From: Vagococcus fessus
GTDB lineage: Bacteria > Bacillota > Bacilli > Lactobacillales > Vagococcaceae
Assembly: GCF_003987565.1 (NCBI RefSeq)
Contig: NZ_NGJY01000002.1
Location: 682,001-746,000 of the forward strand
Direction of reading: 5' to 3'
DNA length: 64,000 nt
The notes under the pieces were generated by a model, which did not search any database, was not told the DNA's origin, and saw only the letters and a program-made list of their open reading frames with translations. How positions within the stretch are numbered: position 1 is the first letter of the stretch; each line of letters opens with the position of its first letter. The position numbers and the translations under genes were made by a program. Positions 30,011 to 39,900 of the stretch are shown piece by piece.

Positions 30011-30979
30011 TTATCTTTTTTTCTCAAAAAGTGGACTAACTGGTTTGTTTTCGTGAATACGTTTAATAGCATCTCCAATAAGAGCACCAACACTCACTTC
30101 TTCAATTTTATCAATTCTATTTTCATCTGGTAAGTAGATAGAGTCCGTTACAATCACTTTTTCGATTGGTGAATTATCTAATCTTTCAAACGCTGGTCCT
30201 GATAAAACTGGATGTGTACAGCATGCCAATACTTCTGTTGCACCAGCATCTTTCAATGCTTTTGCTGCTAATGTAATAGTACCTGCTGTGTCGATCATGT
30301 CATCGATTAAGATACATTTTTTACCATCGACATTACCGATAATGTTCATCACTTCAGCTACGTTAGCTTTTGGACGACGTTTATCAATAATTGCGATTGG
30401 TGCTTTTAAGAATTCTGCTAATTTGCGAGCACGAGTTACACCACCATGGTCAGGTGAAACAACAACTGTGTCATCGCCAACATAACCATTATCAATGAAG
30501 TACTCTGCTAAAAGAGGTGCCGCCATTAAGTGGTCAACTGGAATATCAAAGAATCCTTGGATTTGGACCGCATGTAAATCTAATGTTAGAACACGGTTTG
30601 CTCCTGCTGCTGTTAACATATTCGCTACTAATTTAGCTGTGATAGGCTCACGAGAACGAGCTTTTCTATCTTGACGAGCGTAACCGTAATAAGGCATTAC
30701 AACATTAATTGTTTTTGCACTCGCACGTTTTAACGCATCAATCATAATTAATAACTCCATTAAGTTATCATTGACAGGTGAGCTTGTTGATTGAATTAAG
30801 TAAACATGGTCACCACGGATACTTTCTTCAATATTGATTTGAATTTCTCCATCGCTAAATTGGTTTACTGATGATTTACCTAACTCTACTCCTACTGCAT
30901 TTGCAATTTTTTCCGCTAACTTTTTGTTAGAGTTTAAGGCAAATATTTTCAGTCTTGGATCAAAGTAATGTTTTGACAT
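30011..30979 (-). CDS. prs: Ribose-phosphate pyrophosphokinase
   Basis: Prs makes PRPP from ribose-5-phosphate and ATP for nucleotide, His and Trp synthesis. The 322 residues begin [24 protein letters not shown] and contain the class I signatures [32 protein letters not shown] and the PRPP loop [11 protein letters not shown]. The ATG at 30979 follows GGAGG; a frame extension of 14 codons upstream lacks a ribosome site. It follows glmU, as in Bacillus. Confidence 0.97.
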   Translation of the reverse strand: MSKHYFDPRLKIFALNSNKKLAEKIANAVGVELGKSSVNQFSDGEIQINIEESIRGDHVYLIQSTSSPVNDNLMELLIMIDALKRASAKTINVVMPYYGYARQDRKARSREPITAKLVANMLTAAGANRVLTLDLHAVQIQGFFDIPVDHLMAAPLLAEYFIDNGYVGDDTVVVSPDHGGVTRARKLAEFLKAPIAIIDKRRPKANVAEVMNIIGNVDGKKCILIDDMIDTAGTITLAAKALKDAGATEVLACCTHPVLSGPAFERLDNSPIEKVIVTDSIYLPDENRIDKIEEVSVGALIGDAIKRIHENKPVSPLFEKKR

Positions 30980-31069
30980 TAGGACCTCCGCTTTCTTTTT
31001 AAGAAAAATTTTTGTTTTCATATTAAATACTAGTCATTTTCACGTAGAAAATCAAGTTATTCTAAAAAT

Positions 31070-32443
31070 TTATTGTGAATACGGTAGTTTTTTAGCATAT
31101 TGCTCTTTATTCACTTGAGTTTCACGTGCAATTGCTAAAGAATTCTCAGGAACATCTTTTGTAATCGTTGAACCTGCAGCAGTAAATGCCCCATTTCCAA
31201 CCGTCACTGGTGACACAATACTTGTATGACAACCTAAGAAAACATTGTCACCAATCACTGAACGATGTTTATTTTTTCCATCATAGTTAACGAAAACTGT
31301 CCCGCATCCAATATTAACATTTTCACCGACTTCAGCATCCCCCACATATGTTAAATGACCCACTTTAGAATCTTTTTTAATTTGAGCATTTTTAATCTCT
31401 ACGAAGTTACCTACGTGAACATTTTCAGCCAATTCCGCATTTGGACGTAAGCGACCAAACGGACCAACGTCACTACCATTTCCAACTGTCGCACCTTCGA
31501 TATGTGATGAGATAACTTTCACATCATCACCAATCACGCTATCGATAATTTCACTATTCGCCCCAATATGACACCCCGATCCAATAACAGTGTTGCCTTT
31601 CAAGCTCACTCCTGCTTCGATTACAGTATCGTTTCCGATAACAACCGTTGCATCAATGTATGTTGCTTCTGGGTTAACAAATGTTACACCGTTTACCATA
31701 TGTTGACGGTTTAAACGTTGGCGCATTGTTTTTGTTGCTTCCGCTAATGCCATACGATCATTAATCCCAATTGAATCTTTAAATTCTTTCATTTGGTAAG
31801 CAGAAACAATTTCGCCTTTTTCTTGTAAAATACCAATTACGTCTGGTAAGTAGTATTCTCCTTGAGCGTTATTATTTCCAACTTGTGCAAGAGCTTCAAA
31901 CATTGCTTGATTGTCAAAACAGAATGTCCCTGTATTGATTTCTTGAACTTGTCTTTCGACTTCATTAGCATCTTTCTCTTCCACAATACGTTCAACATGA
32001 CCATTTTCATCTCTGATAATACGCCCATATGAAAATGGATTTTCAGCATGTGCCGTTAAAATTGTCGCTTTAGCTTTTGATTTTTCATGCTCTGTAAACA
32101 AAGCATCTAATGTTTCTGATGTAATTAAAGGTGTATCGCCACAAACAACAAGTGTTGTTCCTTCTGCTTTTTCAAGCAAGTCTTTTGTCATTAAAACAGC
32201 ATGTCCTGTTCCTAATTGTTCTGATTGTAACGCGTATTCTGAACGCTTACCTAATTTTTCTTTAACACTCTCTGCACCAAAGCCTACAACCGTTACGATT
32301 TTTTCTGGTGATAATTTTTCAACATTACCTACTACGTGCTCAACCATTGCTTGTCCTGCAATTTCATGTAACACTTTATATTTTTTGGATTTCATGCGTG
32401 ACCCTTGTCCCGCTGCTAAAATAATGGCATAACGTTTTTTCAT
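31070..32443 (-). CDS. glmU: Bifunctional UDP-GlcNAc pyrophosphorylase/GlcN-1-P acetyltransferase
   Basis: GlmU makes UDP-GlcNAc for wall and teichoic acid synthesis. The N-terminal half is a nucleotidyltransferase (LAAGQGSRMKSKKYKVLHEI; CGDTPLI). The C-terminal half is a left-handed beta-helix of hexapeptide repeats with acetyltransferase residues (GRLRPNAEL, NYDGKNKHRSVIGDN). Length (457) is standard. It is 25 bases downstream of purR; the yabJ and spoVG genes that lie between them in Bacillus are absent. Confidence 0.97.
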   Translation of the reverse strand: MKKRYAIILAAGQGSRMKSKKYKVLHEIAGQAMVEHVVGNVEKLSPEKIVTVVGFGAESVKEKLGKRSEYALQSEQLGTGHAVLMTKDLLEKAEGTTLVVCGDTPLITSETLDALFTEHEKSKAKATILTAHAENPFSYGRIIRDENGHVERIVEEKDANEVERQVQEINTGTFCFDNQAMFEALAQVGNNNAQGEYYLPDVIGILQEKGEIVSAYQMKEFKDSIGINDRMALAEATKTMRQRLNRQHMVNGVTFVNPEATYIDATVVIGNDTVIEAGVSLKGNTVIGSGCHIGANSEIIDSVIGDDVKVISSHIEGATVGNGSDVGPFGRLRPNAELAENVHVGNFVEIKNAQIKKDSKVGHLTYVGDAEVGENVNIGCGTVFVNYDGKNKHRSVIGDNVFLGCHTSIVSPVTVGNGAFTAAGSTITKDVPENSLAIARETQVNKEQYAKKLPYSQ

Positions 32444-32468
32444 TTATAACATCCTCCTGTAAACTCTC

Positions 32469-33284
32469 TTAATTAAAATACGTTCCCGGTACAACCGTAA
32501 TTGTTTTCGTTGAAACATCCACATCTTTGACACATAATAACGATTGATACGATTCAATCATACGTCTTCCACTGAAAGTTGATTCCGCAAATACTGTAAT
32601 CCCGACTAATTCTGATTCAAATTCTTCAATCAAGGCCTTCATACCATTTACAGTACCTCCGCCCTTCATAAAGTCATCCACAACTAGCACTCTTGATCCA
32701 CGTTTCAGACTACGCTTAGATAACTCCATCTTTTCAATTCGTTCTGAGGAACCTGACACATAATTCACACTAACCGTTGATCCTTCAGTAATTTTTGAAT
32801 CACGTCTCACGATAACAAATGGGACATTAAGATGATACGAAACAGCTTGCGCAATCGGTACCCCTTTTGTTGCCACTGTCATCACGGCATCAATTTTTTC
32901 ATTTTTATATTTTGAAGCTATAATCTGACCAACCTGGCGCAAAAGCTCTGGCTCTCCTAATAAATCAGATAAATAGACATAGCCTCCTGGTAACAGACGG
33001 TCTTTTTCTGATAAACGATCACATAGTGTCATTATCACTTCTTCGGCTTGTTCAACTGTCATATCTGGAATAAATCTAACTCCACCGGCAGCACCTGGCA
33101 CTGTTTCTAAAATCCCTTTATTTCGTTCTTGAAATGTTTTTTTGATAATACCCAAATCTTCACTTATTGATGACTTAGCTGAGCTATAACGTTCAGCAAA
33201 AAATGGTAATGGTATCAATGTATGGGGATGCTCTAGCAAATAGTGCGTCATATCGACTAATCGCTCACTTCTTCTGATTTTCAT
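32469..33284 (-). CDS. purR: Purine operon regulator PurR (PRPP-responsive)
   Basis: Gram-positive PurR is a dimeric regulator of purine genes that senses PRPP. The 271 residues have an N-terminal winged helix (MKIRRSERLVDMTHYLLEHPHTLIPLPFFAERY) and a phosphoribosyltransferase-like domain with PRPP loop VLVVDDFMKGGGTVNGM. A PurBox-like site lies upstream, suggesting autoregulation. It heads a purR-glmU-prs unit. Confidence 0.95.
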   Translation of the reverse strand: MKIRRSERLVDMTHYLLEHPHTLIPLPFFAERYSSAKSSISEDLGIIKKTFQERNKGILETVPGAAGGVRFIPDMTVEQAEEVIMTLCDRLSEKDRLLPGGYVYLSDLLGEPELLRQVGQIIASKYKNEKIDAVMTVATKGVPIAQAVSYHLNVPFVIVRRDSKITEGSTVSVNYVSGSSERIEKMELSKRSLKRGSRVLVVDDFMKGGGTVNGMKALIEEFESELVGITVFAESTFSGRRMIESYQSLLCVKDVDVSTKTITVVPGTYFN

Positions 33285-33315
33285 TCTGTCACCTCTTCTC
33301 CTACAATCACTTCCT

Positions 33316-33381
33316 ATTATATGATTTTTTACCCAATAAACCTAGCCTTTTTGCCAAAAATTACAAAAATTGTTCGTTTTT
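33316..33381 (-). promoter_or_regulatory. purR promoter region with a PurBox-like site
   Basis: On the minus strand AAAAACGAACAAT (33369-33381) matches the PurBox AWWWCCGAACWWT at 12 of 13 positions. TATAAT (33316-33321) lies downstream with only a weak -35. A clear second inverted PurBox is not seen. Confidence 0.5.
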
Positions 33382-33408
33382 ACAATCAATTACTCACCCT
33401 TTTAAAAT

Positions 33409-33453
33409 CAAAAAAAATAAGCCTGTCTTATTAGACTGACTTATTTTTTTTCG
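33409..33453 (-). terminator. Terminator of the zinc transporter operon
   Basis: Arms AAATAAG-C-GTCT/AGAC-G-CTTATTT, loop AATA and a run of T on the minus strand; it overlaps the last codons of the permease gene. Confidence 0.8.
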
Positions 33454-34267
33454 ATTGGTATAGATAGGCTTTAATTTTTTTTATGAGCATTACTAAAAAG
33501 AAAATACCAATAAAAATTAAAGTAATTGTCGCACCTGGTGGCGTATCTGCTTGGTAAGACGTTACTAATCCACCTAGCATTCCGATTAAGCCAATAACAA
33601 CACTAACTAACAGTACTTGATTAAAACTGCGACCAATTCTCATAGAGATTGCGGCAGGAAGTACCATAATAGCGGAAACTAATAACGCGCCTGCTATTGG
33701 AATCATTACCGTGATGGCAACACCCGTTAAGACATTGAATAATAATGACATCCATCTCACAGGTAAACCGTCAACATGTGCTGTATCTTCATCAAATGTT
33801 AACACATACATCGGTCGTTTAAACAAACTAAAAATAATCACTAGTAAAATCAACAGCACACCTAGTATAACGACTTGTTCTTGATTAATTGTCACAATTG
33901 AACCAAATAAATACTGTTGAATTCTCATTGATGAATCACCTTTATTGGCATTCATCAGTACCAAGGCTGTTGCCAGTCCACCAGACATCAGTATCGCTGT
34001 CGATACTTCCGAATACGTTTGGTAAACCATGCGTAAATATTCCAATACAACTGCTGATACGATGACAACAAATAAAGTTGTCAGTGTTGGATTAATATTG
34101 ATAAAAAATCCTAATGCTATCCCTGCTAAGGAAACATGTGATAGGGTGTCCGCTAACAGTGACTGCCTTCTCACAACTAAAAATACTCCAATAAGTGGTG
34201 CGATTATTGCCATGAAACTTGCTGCTAACATTGCTCGTCTCATGAATTCATATGAAAGCATCGCCAT
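33431..34267 (-). CDS. adcB: Zinc ABC transporter permease (AdcB/ZnuB type)
   Basis: A 278-residue ABC-3 permease with about eight membrane segments and the family motifs [16 protein letters not shown] near the N-terminus and [14 protein letters not shown] in the middle. With the adjacent ATPase it should import Zn2+. Substrate specificity (Zn rather than Mn) is inferred from the AdcC-like partner and the Zur-like operator. No metal-binding lipoprotein gene is nearby, so that subunit must be encoded elsewhere. It overlaps the ATPase gene by 28 bases and uses the ATG behind GGAGG. Confidence 0.87.
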   Translation of the reverse strand: MAMLSYEFMRRAMLAASFMAIIAPLIGVFLVVRRQSLLADTLSHVSLAGIALGFFININPTLTTLFVVIVSAVVLEYLRMVYQTYSEVSTAILMSGGLATALVLMNANKGDSSMRIQQYLFGSIVTINQEQVVILGVLLILLVIIFSLFKRPMYVLTFDEDTAHVDGLPVRWMSLLFNVLTGVAITVMIPIAGALLVSAIMVLPAAISMRIGRSFNQVLLVSVVIGLIGMLGGLVTSYQADTPPGATITLIFIGIFFLVMLIKKIKAYLYQSKKNKSV

Positions 34268-34926
34268 TCGGAATCCTCCTTCCTCACTAAACGGATGTGT
34301 CTATCCGCATACTCTTTAATATCTTCATGATCATGCGTAATCATTAAAATTGCCTTATTATGGTCATGAGCATTATGACGTAATAATTCATAAAAATCGC
34401 CACGAGAGGTCTCATCCATCCCTGTCGTTGGCTCATCTAAAATAAATAAATCAGGGTCCGTTGCAAAAATTCGGGCTAAACAAATACGCTGCTTTTGTCC
34501 ACCTGACAATTCACCTACTCGTTTATTACGCATATCCCACATGCCAACGGATTTTAATGCTTTTTCAACATGCTGATGATCCGTTTCATCAAATCGTTTA
34601 AACCAACGTCCACGTTGATATCGTCCTGATTGAACCAATTCTAATACCGTACTAGGGAACCCCGCATTAAACGATGCCACTTGTTGTGGAATATAACCAA
34701 TACTCAGTTTTTTTCCTTCATAATTTGTTTTAGCTAATGTGACTTCACCAGAGGCCGGTGTTAATAAGCCCAATGTATTACGGACAAGGGTCGACTTAGC
34801 TGCCCCGTTTTCTCCTGTTAATATAACAAATTCTCCTGGATCAACATGATAAGAAATATCTTCTAATACAGGTTCTTCACCATAGTAAAACGTGACGTTA
34901 TTAACTTCTATATAATGTTTTGTCAT
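34240..34926 (-). CDS. adcC: Zinc ABC transporter ATPase (AdcC/ZnuC type)
   Basis: A 228-residue ABC ATPase. Walker A reads GENGAAKST, with Ala at the normally invariant second Gly; this spelling is shared by streptococcal AdcC as I recall it, so it is a family mark, not damage. The signature LSGGQKQR, Walker B DLFILDEP and switch His in MITHDHED are intact. [18 protein letters not shown] and the end [11 protein letters not shown] also resemble AdcC. It is the first gene after a large palindrome and is translationally coupled to adcB. Confidence 0.9.
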   Translation of the reverse strand: MTKHYIEVNNVTFYYGEEPVLEDISYHVDPGEFVILTGENGAAKSTLVRNTLGLLTPASGEVTLAKTNYEGKKLSIGYIPQQVASFNAGFPSTVLELVQSGRYQRGRWFKRFDETDHQHVEKALKSVGMWDMRNKRVGELSGGQKQRICLARIFATDPDLFILDEPTTGMDETSRGDFYELLRHNAHDHNKAILMITHDHEDIKEYADRHIRLVRKEDSEWRCFHMNS

Positions 34927-34957
34927 CGTTACACCTTCATTTCTTCATCAATTTTTT

Positions 34958-35004
34958 AATGGTATTCTTTAAAACGTAAAGATTACGTTTTAAAGAATAC
35001 CATT
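34958..35004. promoter_or_regulatory. Perfect 21-bp inverted repeat, Zur-like operator of adcCB
   Basis: Arms 34958-34978 and 34984-35004 are exact complements around a 5-base spacer. The centre CGTAAAGATTACG matches the Fur/Zur core CGTAATNATTACG at all but one position. It is 32 bases before the ATPase start and lacks a T-run, so an operator fits better than a terminator. Confidence 0.6.
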
Positions 35005-35042
35005 AATATTAGACTAACGTCAAGAAAAGCCTCTGAATTTAC

Positions 35043-35083
35043 AAAAAAGTCACGAAAAATCTGTCTCTCGATTTTTCATGACT
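35043..35083 (-). terminator. Terminator of ispE
   Basis: Arms AGTCATGAAAAATC/GATTTTTCGTGACT (one G-T pair) with loop GAGAGACA and TTTTTT tail on the minus strand, right after ispE. Confidence 0.85.
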
Positions 35084-35095
35084 CTTTAGTTCTAT

Positions 35096-35962
35096 CTAGT
35101 GGTCAACCTGACCCTCTAATGTTCTGACAATATAAACTTCTTCACAAAACCCTTTAACACCGTTATACACTCGTTGAGCACGTGAATATTTATCACAGAG
35201 CGCATAAACTGTGGGACCACTCCCGCTCATCAGGGCCGCATCTGCTCCAAATTTCAACATCTTTTCCTTAATCTGACCAACGATTGGATGTTTAGCCGTT
35301 GTCGCTGTCTCTAGAGAATTGCCGACACTTGCAACCATTTTTTGATAGTCACCTAAACGAATGGCTTCTTCAAGTGCCTCTATATCTGGATGATGTAAAG
35401 TATCTACTGCTAAATCAGTGAATATGGTCCACGTTGACACGCTGACGCGAGGTTTTACAACGACAACCCAACAAGCTGGCATTGCCGGTAGAGCTGACAA
35501 CTCATCACCTCTACCTGTTGCTAGAGAAGTATTCCCCAACACACAGTACGGTGTATCCGACCCAATTTCTTTTCCTAATTCAGCTAATTCCTCCAAACTA
35601 AGACCTAACTCCCATAAACGATTAAGACCACGTAACGTTGCTGCTGCGTCTGTACTCCCACCAGCCATACCCGCTGCCACAGGAATACGCTTCGTTACTT
35701 CTATATGAACCCCTTTATCAATACGACAATGCTCCTTAAGTAAACTAGCCGCCTGATACACATGATTGCGACGGTCAACTGGTAAAAAACTACTGTCTGT
35801 TTCAATTATAATATCATCTTGAGGTAGTTCTCGGAAAATTAATTTGTCCGCTAAATCAATACTAGCCATGACCATATTGACTTCATGGTAGCCATCTTCT
35901 CGTTTATGTAAAATATCCAAACCAAGATTGATTTTAGCCGGTGCTTTTTCAATAATTTCCAC
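35096..35962 (-). CDS. ispE: 4-diphosphocytidyl-2-C-methyl-D-erythritol kinase
   Basis: IspE phosphorylates CDP-methylerythritol in the MEP isoprenoid pathway. The 288-residue GHMP kinase has PAKINLGLDILHKREDGYHEV at the N-terminus, the ATP loop PVAAGMAGGSTDAAATLRGL and the C-terminal LMSGSGPTVYAL. The MEP pathway is not universal in Lactobacillales, many of which use mevalonate; whether the other MEP genes exist cannot be seen here. ispE near purR is the Bacillus order, with the zinc transporter inserted between. Confidence 0.95.
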   Translation of the reverse strand: MEIIEKAPAKINLGLDILHKREDGYHEVNMVMASIDLADKLIFRELPQDDIIIETDSSFLPVDRRNHVYQAASLLKEHCRIDKGVHIEVTKRIPVAAGMAGGSTDAAATLRGLNRLWELGLSLEELAELGKEIGSDTPYCVLGNTSLATGRGDELSALPAMPACWVVVVKPRVSVSTWTIFTDLAVDTLHHPDIEALEEAIRLGDYQKMVASVGNSLETATTAKHPIVGQIKEKMLKFGADAALMSGSGPTVYALCDKYSRAQRVYNGVKGFCEEVYIVRTLEGQVDH

Positions 35963-36060
35963 GATAGTCCCCCCTCTTTGAAATTTGTAACTTCAATATT
36001 ATACCTTATCCATAAAAAAATAGAAATAAAAGGTCGATGTCTCTCGTTATATTTTCATTT

Positions 36061-37134
36061 TTACTTACGATGCATTTTAAATTCTAAAAACAAGTCATTA
36101 TAGATACCTAAGTACTCTGGACCCAAATCTTCGTACACTTGTAACTCCTTAATAACGTCATCCTTAGGATAAAATTGCTCGTCTTCCACAATTTCTTTTG
36201 GCAACAGTTTCTTAGCTTCTTTATTAGGTGTCGCATACCCAATATATTCTGCATTGATCGCGGCATTCTCTGGTTCCAACATAAAGTTGATAAACGCATA
36301 CGCTCCCTCAATATTTTTAGCTGTTTTAGGAATTACGATGTTATCAAACCATAAATTACTGCCTTCTTCTGGTATAACATAATGAAGATGCTTATTATTC
36401 TCTAACATCTCTGCTGCTTCACCTGAGAAAGAAACAGCGACGGCACTTTCTTCATTGCTCATATACATCTTAATTTCGTCAGCAACAATAGCCTTAACAT
36501 TAGGCACCATCCCCATTAATTTCTCTTTAGCTGCTGTTAACTGCGCCATATCCTTACTATTCAACGACTGATTATCACTATTTAAAGCCAGTCCTAGCAC
36601 CTCTCTTGCCCCATCAATTAACATAATATTATTCAATAATTCCGGTCGCCATAAATCATTCCAACTGGTCATGTTAGCCTTATCGACAAACTTATCATTG
36701 TAGATAATCCCTAGCGTCCCCCAAAAATACGGAATAGAGTAATCATTATTAGGGTCAAAATCTAAATTCTTAAAAGCTGGATCAATAGCATCCATTCCTT
36801 TTATCTTCGAATGGTCTAACTTTTTCAACATATTATTTTTCATCATCTTCTGAATCATATATTCACTTGGGATGGTAATATCATAAGCAGTCCCACCCTG
36901 TTGCACCTTTGTAAACATCGCTTCATTAGAATCAAATGTTTCATAACTGACTTTATAAGACGTTTCTTTCTCAAATTTCTTAATCAAATCAGGGTCAATA
37001 TAATCCCCCCAGTTATAAATTGTGAGAGTATTCGCACCTGAAAAACCTTGCGCTTTCTCTAATTGGTGACTCCCTAGGTAAAGCAGAGCAATAATCCCAA
37101 CAATTCCAATAACTAATGACCTTAATTTTTTCAT
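36061..37134 (-). CDS. potD: Spermidine/putrescine-binding protein PotD
   Basis: The extracellular receptor of the polyamine ABC transporter. The 357 residues have an N-terminal hydrophobic segment (SLVIGIVGIIALLYLG) that lacks a lipobox cysteine, so it is probably held by an uncleaved anchor, as I recall for streptococcal PotD. TIYNWGDYIDPDLIKKFEKET, ETFDSNEAM and YDITIPSEYMI are typical of the family. It overlaps potC by 4 bases as the last gene of potABCD. Confidence 0.94.
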   Translation of the reverse strand: MKKLRSLVIGIVGIIALLYLGSHQLEKAQGFSGANTLTIYNWGDYIDPDLIKKFEKETSYKVSYETFDSNEAMFTKVQQGGTAYDITIPSEYMIQKMMKNNMLKKLDHSKIKGMDAIDPAFKNLDFDPNNDYSIPYFWGTLGIIYNDKFVDKANMTSWNDLWRPELLNNIMLIDGAREVLGLALNSDNQSLNSKDMAQLTAAKEKLMGMVPNVKAIVADEIKMYMSNEESAVAVSFSGEAAEMLENNKHLHYVIPEEGSNLWFDNIVIPKTAKNIEGAYAFINFMLEPENAAINAEYIGYATPNKEAKKLLPKEIVEDEQFYPKDDVIKELQVYEDLGPEYLGIYNDLFLEFKMHRK

Positions 37135-37961
37135 AGATGCTCCACCACCTCTCGATGAGCTTTACGACGTGTTTTTTGTTTCTTTGTTAAATTGCCTTGA
37201 CTAATAAAATAATACCCTGCAACTAGTAACATTGAGAAAACAAATAATAACGCACTTAATGCATTGATTTCTAAACTAACCCCTTGGCGCGCACGTGAAT
37301 AAATTTCTACAGATAATGTACTAAAACCATTCCCTGTTACGAAAAAAGTCACGGCAAAATCATCTAACGAGTAAGTGAATGCCATAAAATAACCTGCCAC
37401 TACACCTGGTGTAATAAACGGTAAAATAACTTTACGAATAACCGTCCAATTCCCTGCTCCCAAATCACGTGCAGCATCAATCATCGAATCATTCATCTCT
37501 TTTAATTTTGGTAATACCATCAACACCACAATCGGAATACTAAAAGCGATATGCGACAATAGCACTGAAGCAAATCCTAAACTCAATCCTAAAAAGGTGA
37601 AGAAAATCAAGAAACTGGCTCCAATAATAACGTCTGGTGACACCATTAAAATATTATTTAAACTTACCAACACATTACGACTTTTACGTTTTTTAGTGTA
37701 GTAAATCATCATTGCCCCAAATGTTCCAATAACTGTAGCGATTAGAGCAGATAAAAAGGCTAACATAAAGGTATTTAAGACAATCCCAATTAAACGTTTA
37801 TCCAAAAATACTCCCTTATAATGGTCTAATGTAAATCCTGTAAAATCAGTCATCGTACCACCTGCATTAAACGAATAAAAGATTAGATAAAAAATTGGTA
37901 AATATAATAAGGCAAAAACCGCCAATAAATAAAGTTTTGACCACTCAAATTTCTTCAACAT
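37131..37961 (-). CDS. potC: Spermidine/putrescine ABC permease PotC
   Basis: A 276-residue inner permease of the polyamine transporter with six predicted membrane segments. The EAA loop that contacts PotA is AARDLGAGNWTVIRKVILPFITPGV, the standard form. It overlaps both neighbours by a few bases or less, so it is translationally coupled to potB and potD. Confidence 0.94.
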   Translation of the reverse strand: MLKKFEWSKLYLLAVFALLYLPIFYLIFYSFNAGGTMTDFTGFTLDHYKGVFLDKRLIGIVLNTFMLAFLSALIATVIGTFGAMMIYYTKKRKSRNVLVSLNNILMVSPDVIIGASFLIFFTFLGLSLGFASVLLSHIAFSIPIVVLMVLPKLKEMNDSMIDAARDLGAGNWTVIRKVILPFITPGVVAGYFMAFTYSLDDFAVTFFVTGNGFSTLSVEIYSRARQGVSLEINALSALLFVFSMLLVAGYYFISQGNLTKKQKTRRKAHREVVEHL

Positions 37962-38770
37962 TAATGACGGCCTCCTTTCTTCTTACGCTCCCCTGTCACA
38001 AGCATAATCGCTAACATGGCAATGATTAAGACAACACCGATTGTTGAACCCATGCCCCAATTTTGAGTCACCATAAAATGTTCCTCAATAGCTGTTCCTA
38101 GTGTAATCACTCGGTTCCCACCAATCAAACGCGTTAACATGAATAAGCTTAATGACGGAATAAACACAGCTTGAACGCCACTCTTAACTCCGTTCATCGA
38201 AAGTGGCACGATCACACGACGGAAGGTCTCCCAACTATTCGCACCTAAATCACGACTGGCACTAATAAGTGAAGGATTCATCTCTTCTAATGCATTAAAT
38301 ATCGGCATAATCATAAATGGAATTTCGATATAAGCTGCTACAAAAATAAAACTAAAGTCTGTAAACAAAATCTGTTTCGAGCCAATTCCAGTAAACATCA
38401 AAAACTGATTGATTGTTCCATGTGTACTGAAAATACCGATAAACGCGTACGCTTTTAATAATAAATTGACCCATGTCGGTAAAATAATCAACATCAATAA
38501 GAGCTGCTTATGTTTCATTTTATTTAAAATATACGCGGCTGGATAGCTAATTAATAACACGACTACCGTGATAATAAACGCATACCACACGGAATTTAAC
38601 GTCATACGAAGATACGTCCCCGACGAAAAATAGTCTTTATAATTGGCTAATGTAAACTGATTATCAATCCCTTTAAACGATTGATAAATAATAAGTAGTA
38701 CGGGAGCAATAACAAACAGCCCCAACCACAACACATACGGTATAGAATAAATTCGTTTTGTTTGAGTCAT
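37961..38770 (-). CDS. potB: Spermidine/putrescine ABC permease PotB
   Basis: A 269-residue permease partner of PotC. It starts SIPYVLWLGLFVIAPVLLIIYQSF, has six membrane segments and the EAA loop ASRDLGANSWETFRRVIVPLSMNGV. It lies 11 bases after potA and overlaps potC by one base. Confidence 0.94.
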   Translation of the reverse strand: MTQTKRIYSIPYVLWLGLFVIAPVLLIIYQSFKGIDNQFTLANYKDYFSSGTYLRMTLNSVWYAFIITVVVLLISYPAAYILNKMKHKQLLLMLIILPTWVNLLLKAYAFIGIFSTHGTINQFLMFTGIGSKQILFTDFSFIFVAAYIEIPFMIMPIFNALEEMNPSLISASRDLGANSWETFRRVIVPLSMNGVKSGVQAVFIPSLSLFMLTRLIGGNRVITLGTAIEEHFMVTQNWGMGSTIGVVLIIAMLAIMLVTGERKKKGGRH

Positions 38771-38781
38771 TGACGTCCCTC

Positions 38782-39870
38782 CTATTCTTCCTCATAACTT
38801 TCAAGACGTGCATCAAATTCCTCTTCCGATTCATTGTAACGCATGACATGAATATCTTCAGGTTCAAAGAATAGCCCAACTTGTGACCCTTCTTTAGCTT
38901 TACGAGTAGAATGAACCACCCATTCATTTCCTTCAGCATCTAAGCCTACAATTTCATAATGGACGCCACGGAACAATTGACTGTCTACTTTAATAATCAA
39001 TTTTCCTTTTTCAACTGGTGTTAAGGTTAAATCTTCCGGTCTAATCATCACATCAATTGCTTCATTTGGACGCATTCCACCATCCACACATTCAAATGTT
39101 TTACCTACAAATTGAACCAAGTTATCCTCCAGCATATTTCCTTTTACAATGTTACTTTCACCAATAAAATCTGCTACAAAACGGTTAATCGGCTCATCAT
39201 AAATATCAACTGGTGTGCCACTTTGAACGATTTTCCCTTTATTTAAAACAAAAATCTCATCGCTCATCGCTAAAGCTTCTTCCTGGTCATGAGTCACAAA
39301 AATAAAGGTAATCCCTAAACGCTTTTGCAATTCTCTTAATTCATATTGCATATCTGTTCGTAATTTCAAATCTAATGCAGAAAGTGGCTCATCTAATAAA
39401 AGCACCTCTGGTTCATTCGCTAAGGCTCTAGCAATAGCAACACGTTGGCGTTGACCACCTGACATCTCTGTAATTTCACGGTCTTCAAACCCTGATAATT
39501 GAACTAATTTTAGAACCTCTTTCACTTTCGCTTCTATCTTATCTTTCGGCACTTTTTTAATTGTTAAACCAAATGCAACATTATCAAACACATTCATATG
39601 AGGAAATAACGCATAATCTTGAAAGACAGTATTTACTTTTCGTTTATTAGCAGGAATATCATTTACTCTTTTCCCCTCTAATAAAATCTCACCTTCACTG
39701 GCTTCAATAAACCCAGCAATCAAACGTAAAATTGTAGTCTTACCACAACCAGATGGTCCCAACAATGTATAAAATTTCCCTTGTTCAATCTCAAAACTCA
39801 CATTATTTAATACGGTTGTATCGTTGTAGCTTTTTTTCACTTGATCAAAAACAATAATGCTTTCTCCCAT
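38782..39870 (-). CDS. potA: Spermidine/putrescine ABC transporter ATPase PotA
   Basis: The ATPase of the polyamine importer. The 362 residues have Walker [10 protein letters not shown], signature [15 protein letters not shown], Walker [12 protein letters not shown], switch His in [13 protein letters not shown], and a C-terminal TOBE-type regulatory domain (about residues 240-350). The ATG at 39870 follows GGTAAGGGAG closely; a frame four codons longer has no better site. It is the first transporter gene after the XRE-cupin regulator. Confidence 0.94.
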   Translation of the reverse strand: MGESIIVFDQVKKSYNDTTVLNNVSFEIEQGKFYTLLGPSGCGKTTILRLIAGFIEASEGEILLEGKRVNDIPANKRKVNTVFQDYALFPHMNVFDNVAFGLTIKKVPKDKIEAKVKEVLKLVQLSGFEDREITEMSGGQRQRVAIARALANEPEVLLLDEPLSALDLKLRTDMQYELRELQKRLGITFIFVTHDQEEALAMSDEIFVLNKGKIVQSGTPVDIYDEPINRFVADFIGESNIVKGNMLEDNLVQFVGKTFECVDGGMRPNEAIDVMIRPEDLTLTPVEKGKLIIKVDSQLFRGVHYEIVGLDAEGNEWVVHSTRKAKEGSQVGLFFEPEDIHVMRYNESEEEFDARLESYEEE

Positions 39871-39900
39871 CTCCCTTACCACCCTTTCATGTCTTAACTG

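Noticed and set aside
34240-34926. Walker A of the zinc ATPase has Ala in place of an invariant Gly
   Set aside because: The GENGAAK form is, as I recall, normal for AdcC proteins of streptococci and relatives, and all other motifs are intact, so this is a family mark rather than a damaged gene.
34958-35004. Palindrome as a terminator of ispE
   Set aside because: It lacks a T-run on either strand, and a proper ispE terminator already lies at 35043-35083.
36061-37134. PotD without a lipobox cysteine
   Set aside because: Streptococcal PotD proteins as I recall them also have an uncleaved hydrophobic N-terminus, so it is not unusual for this order.
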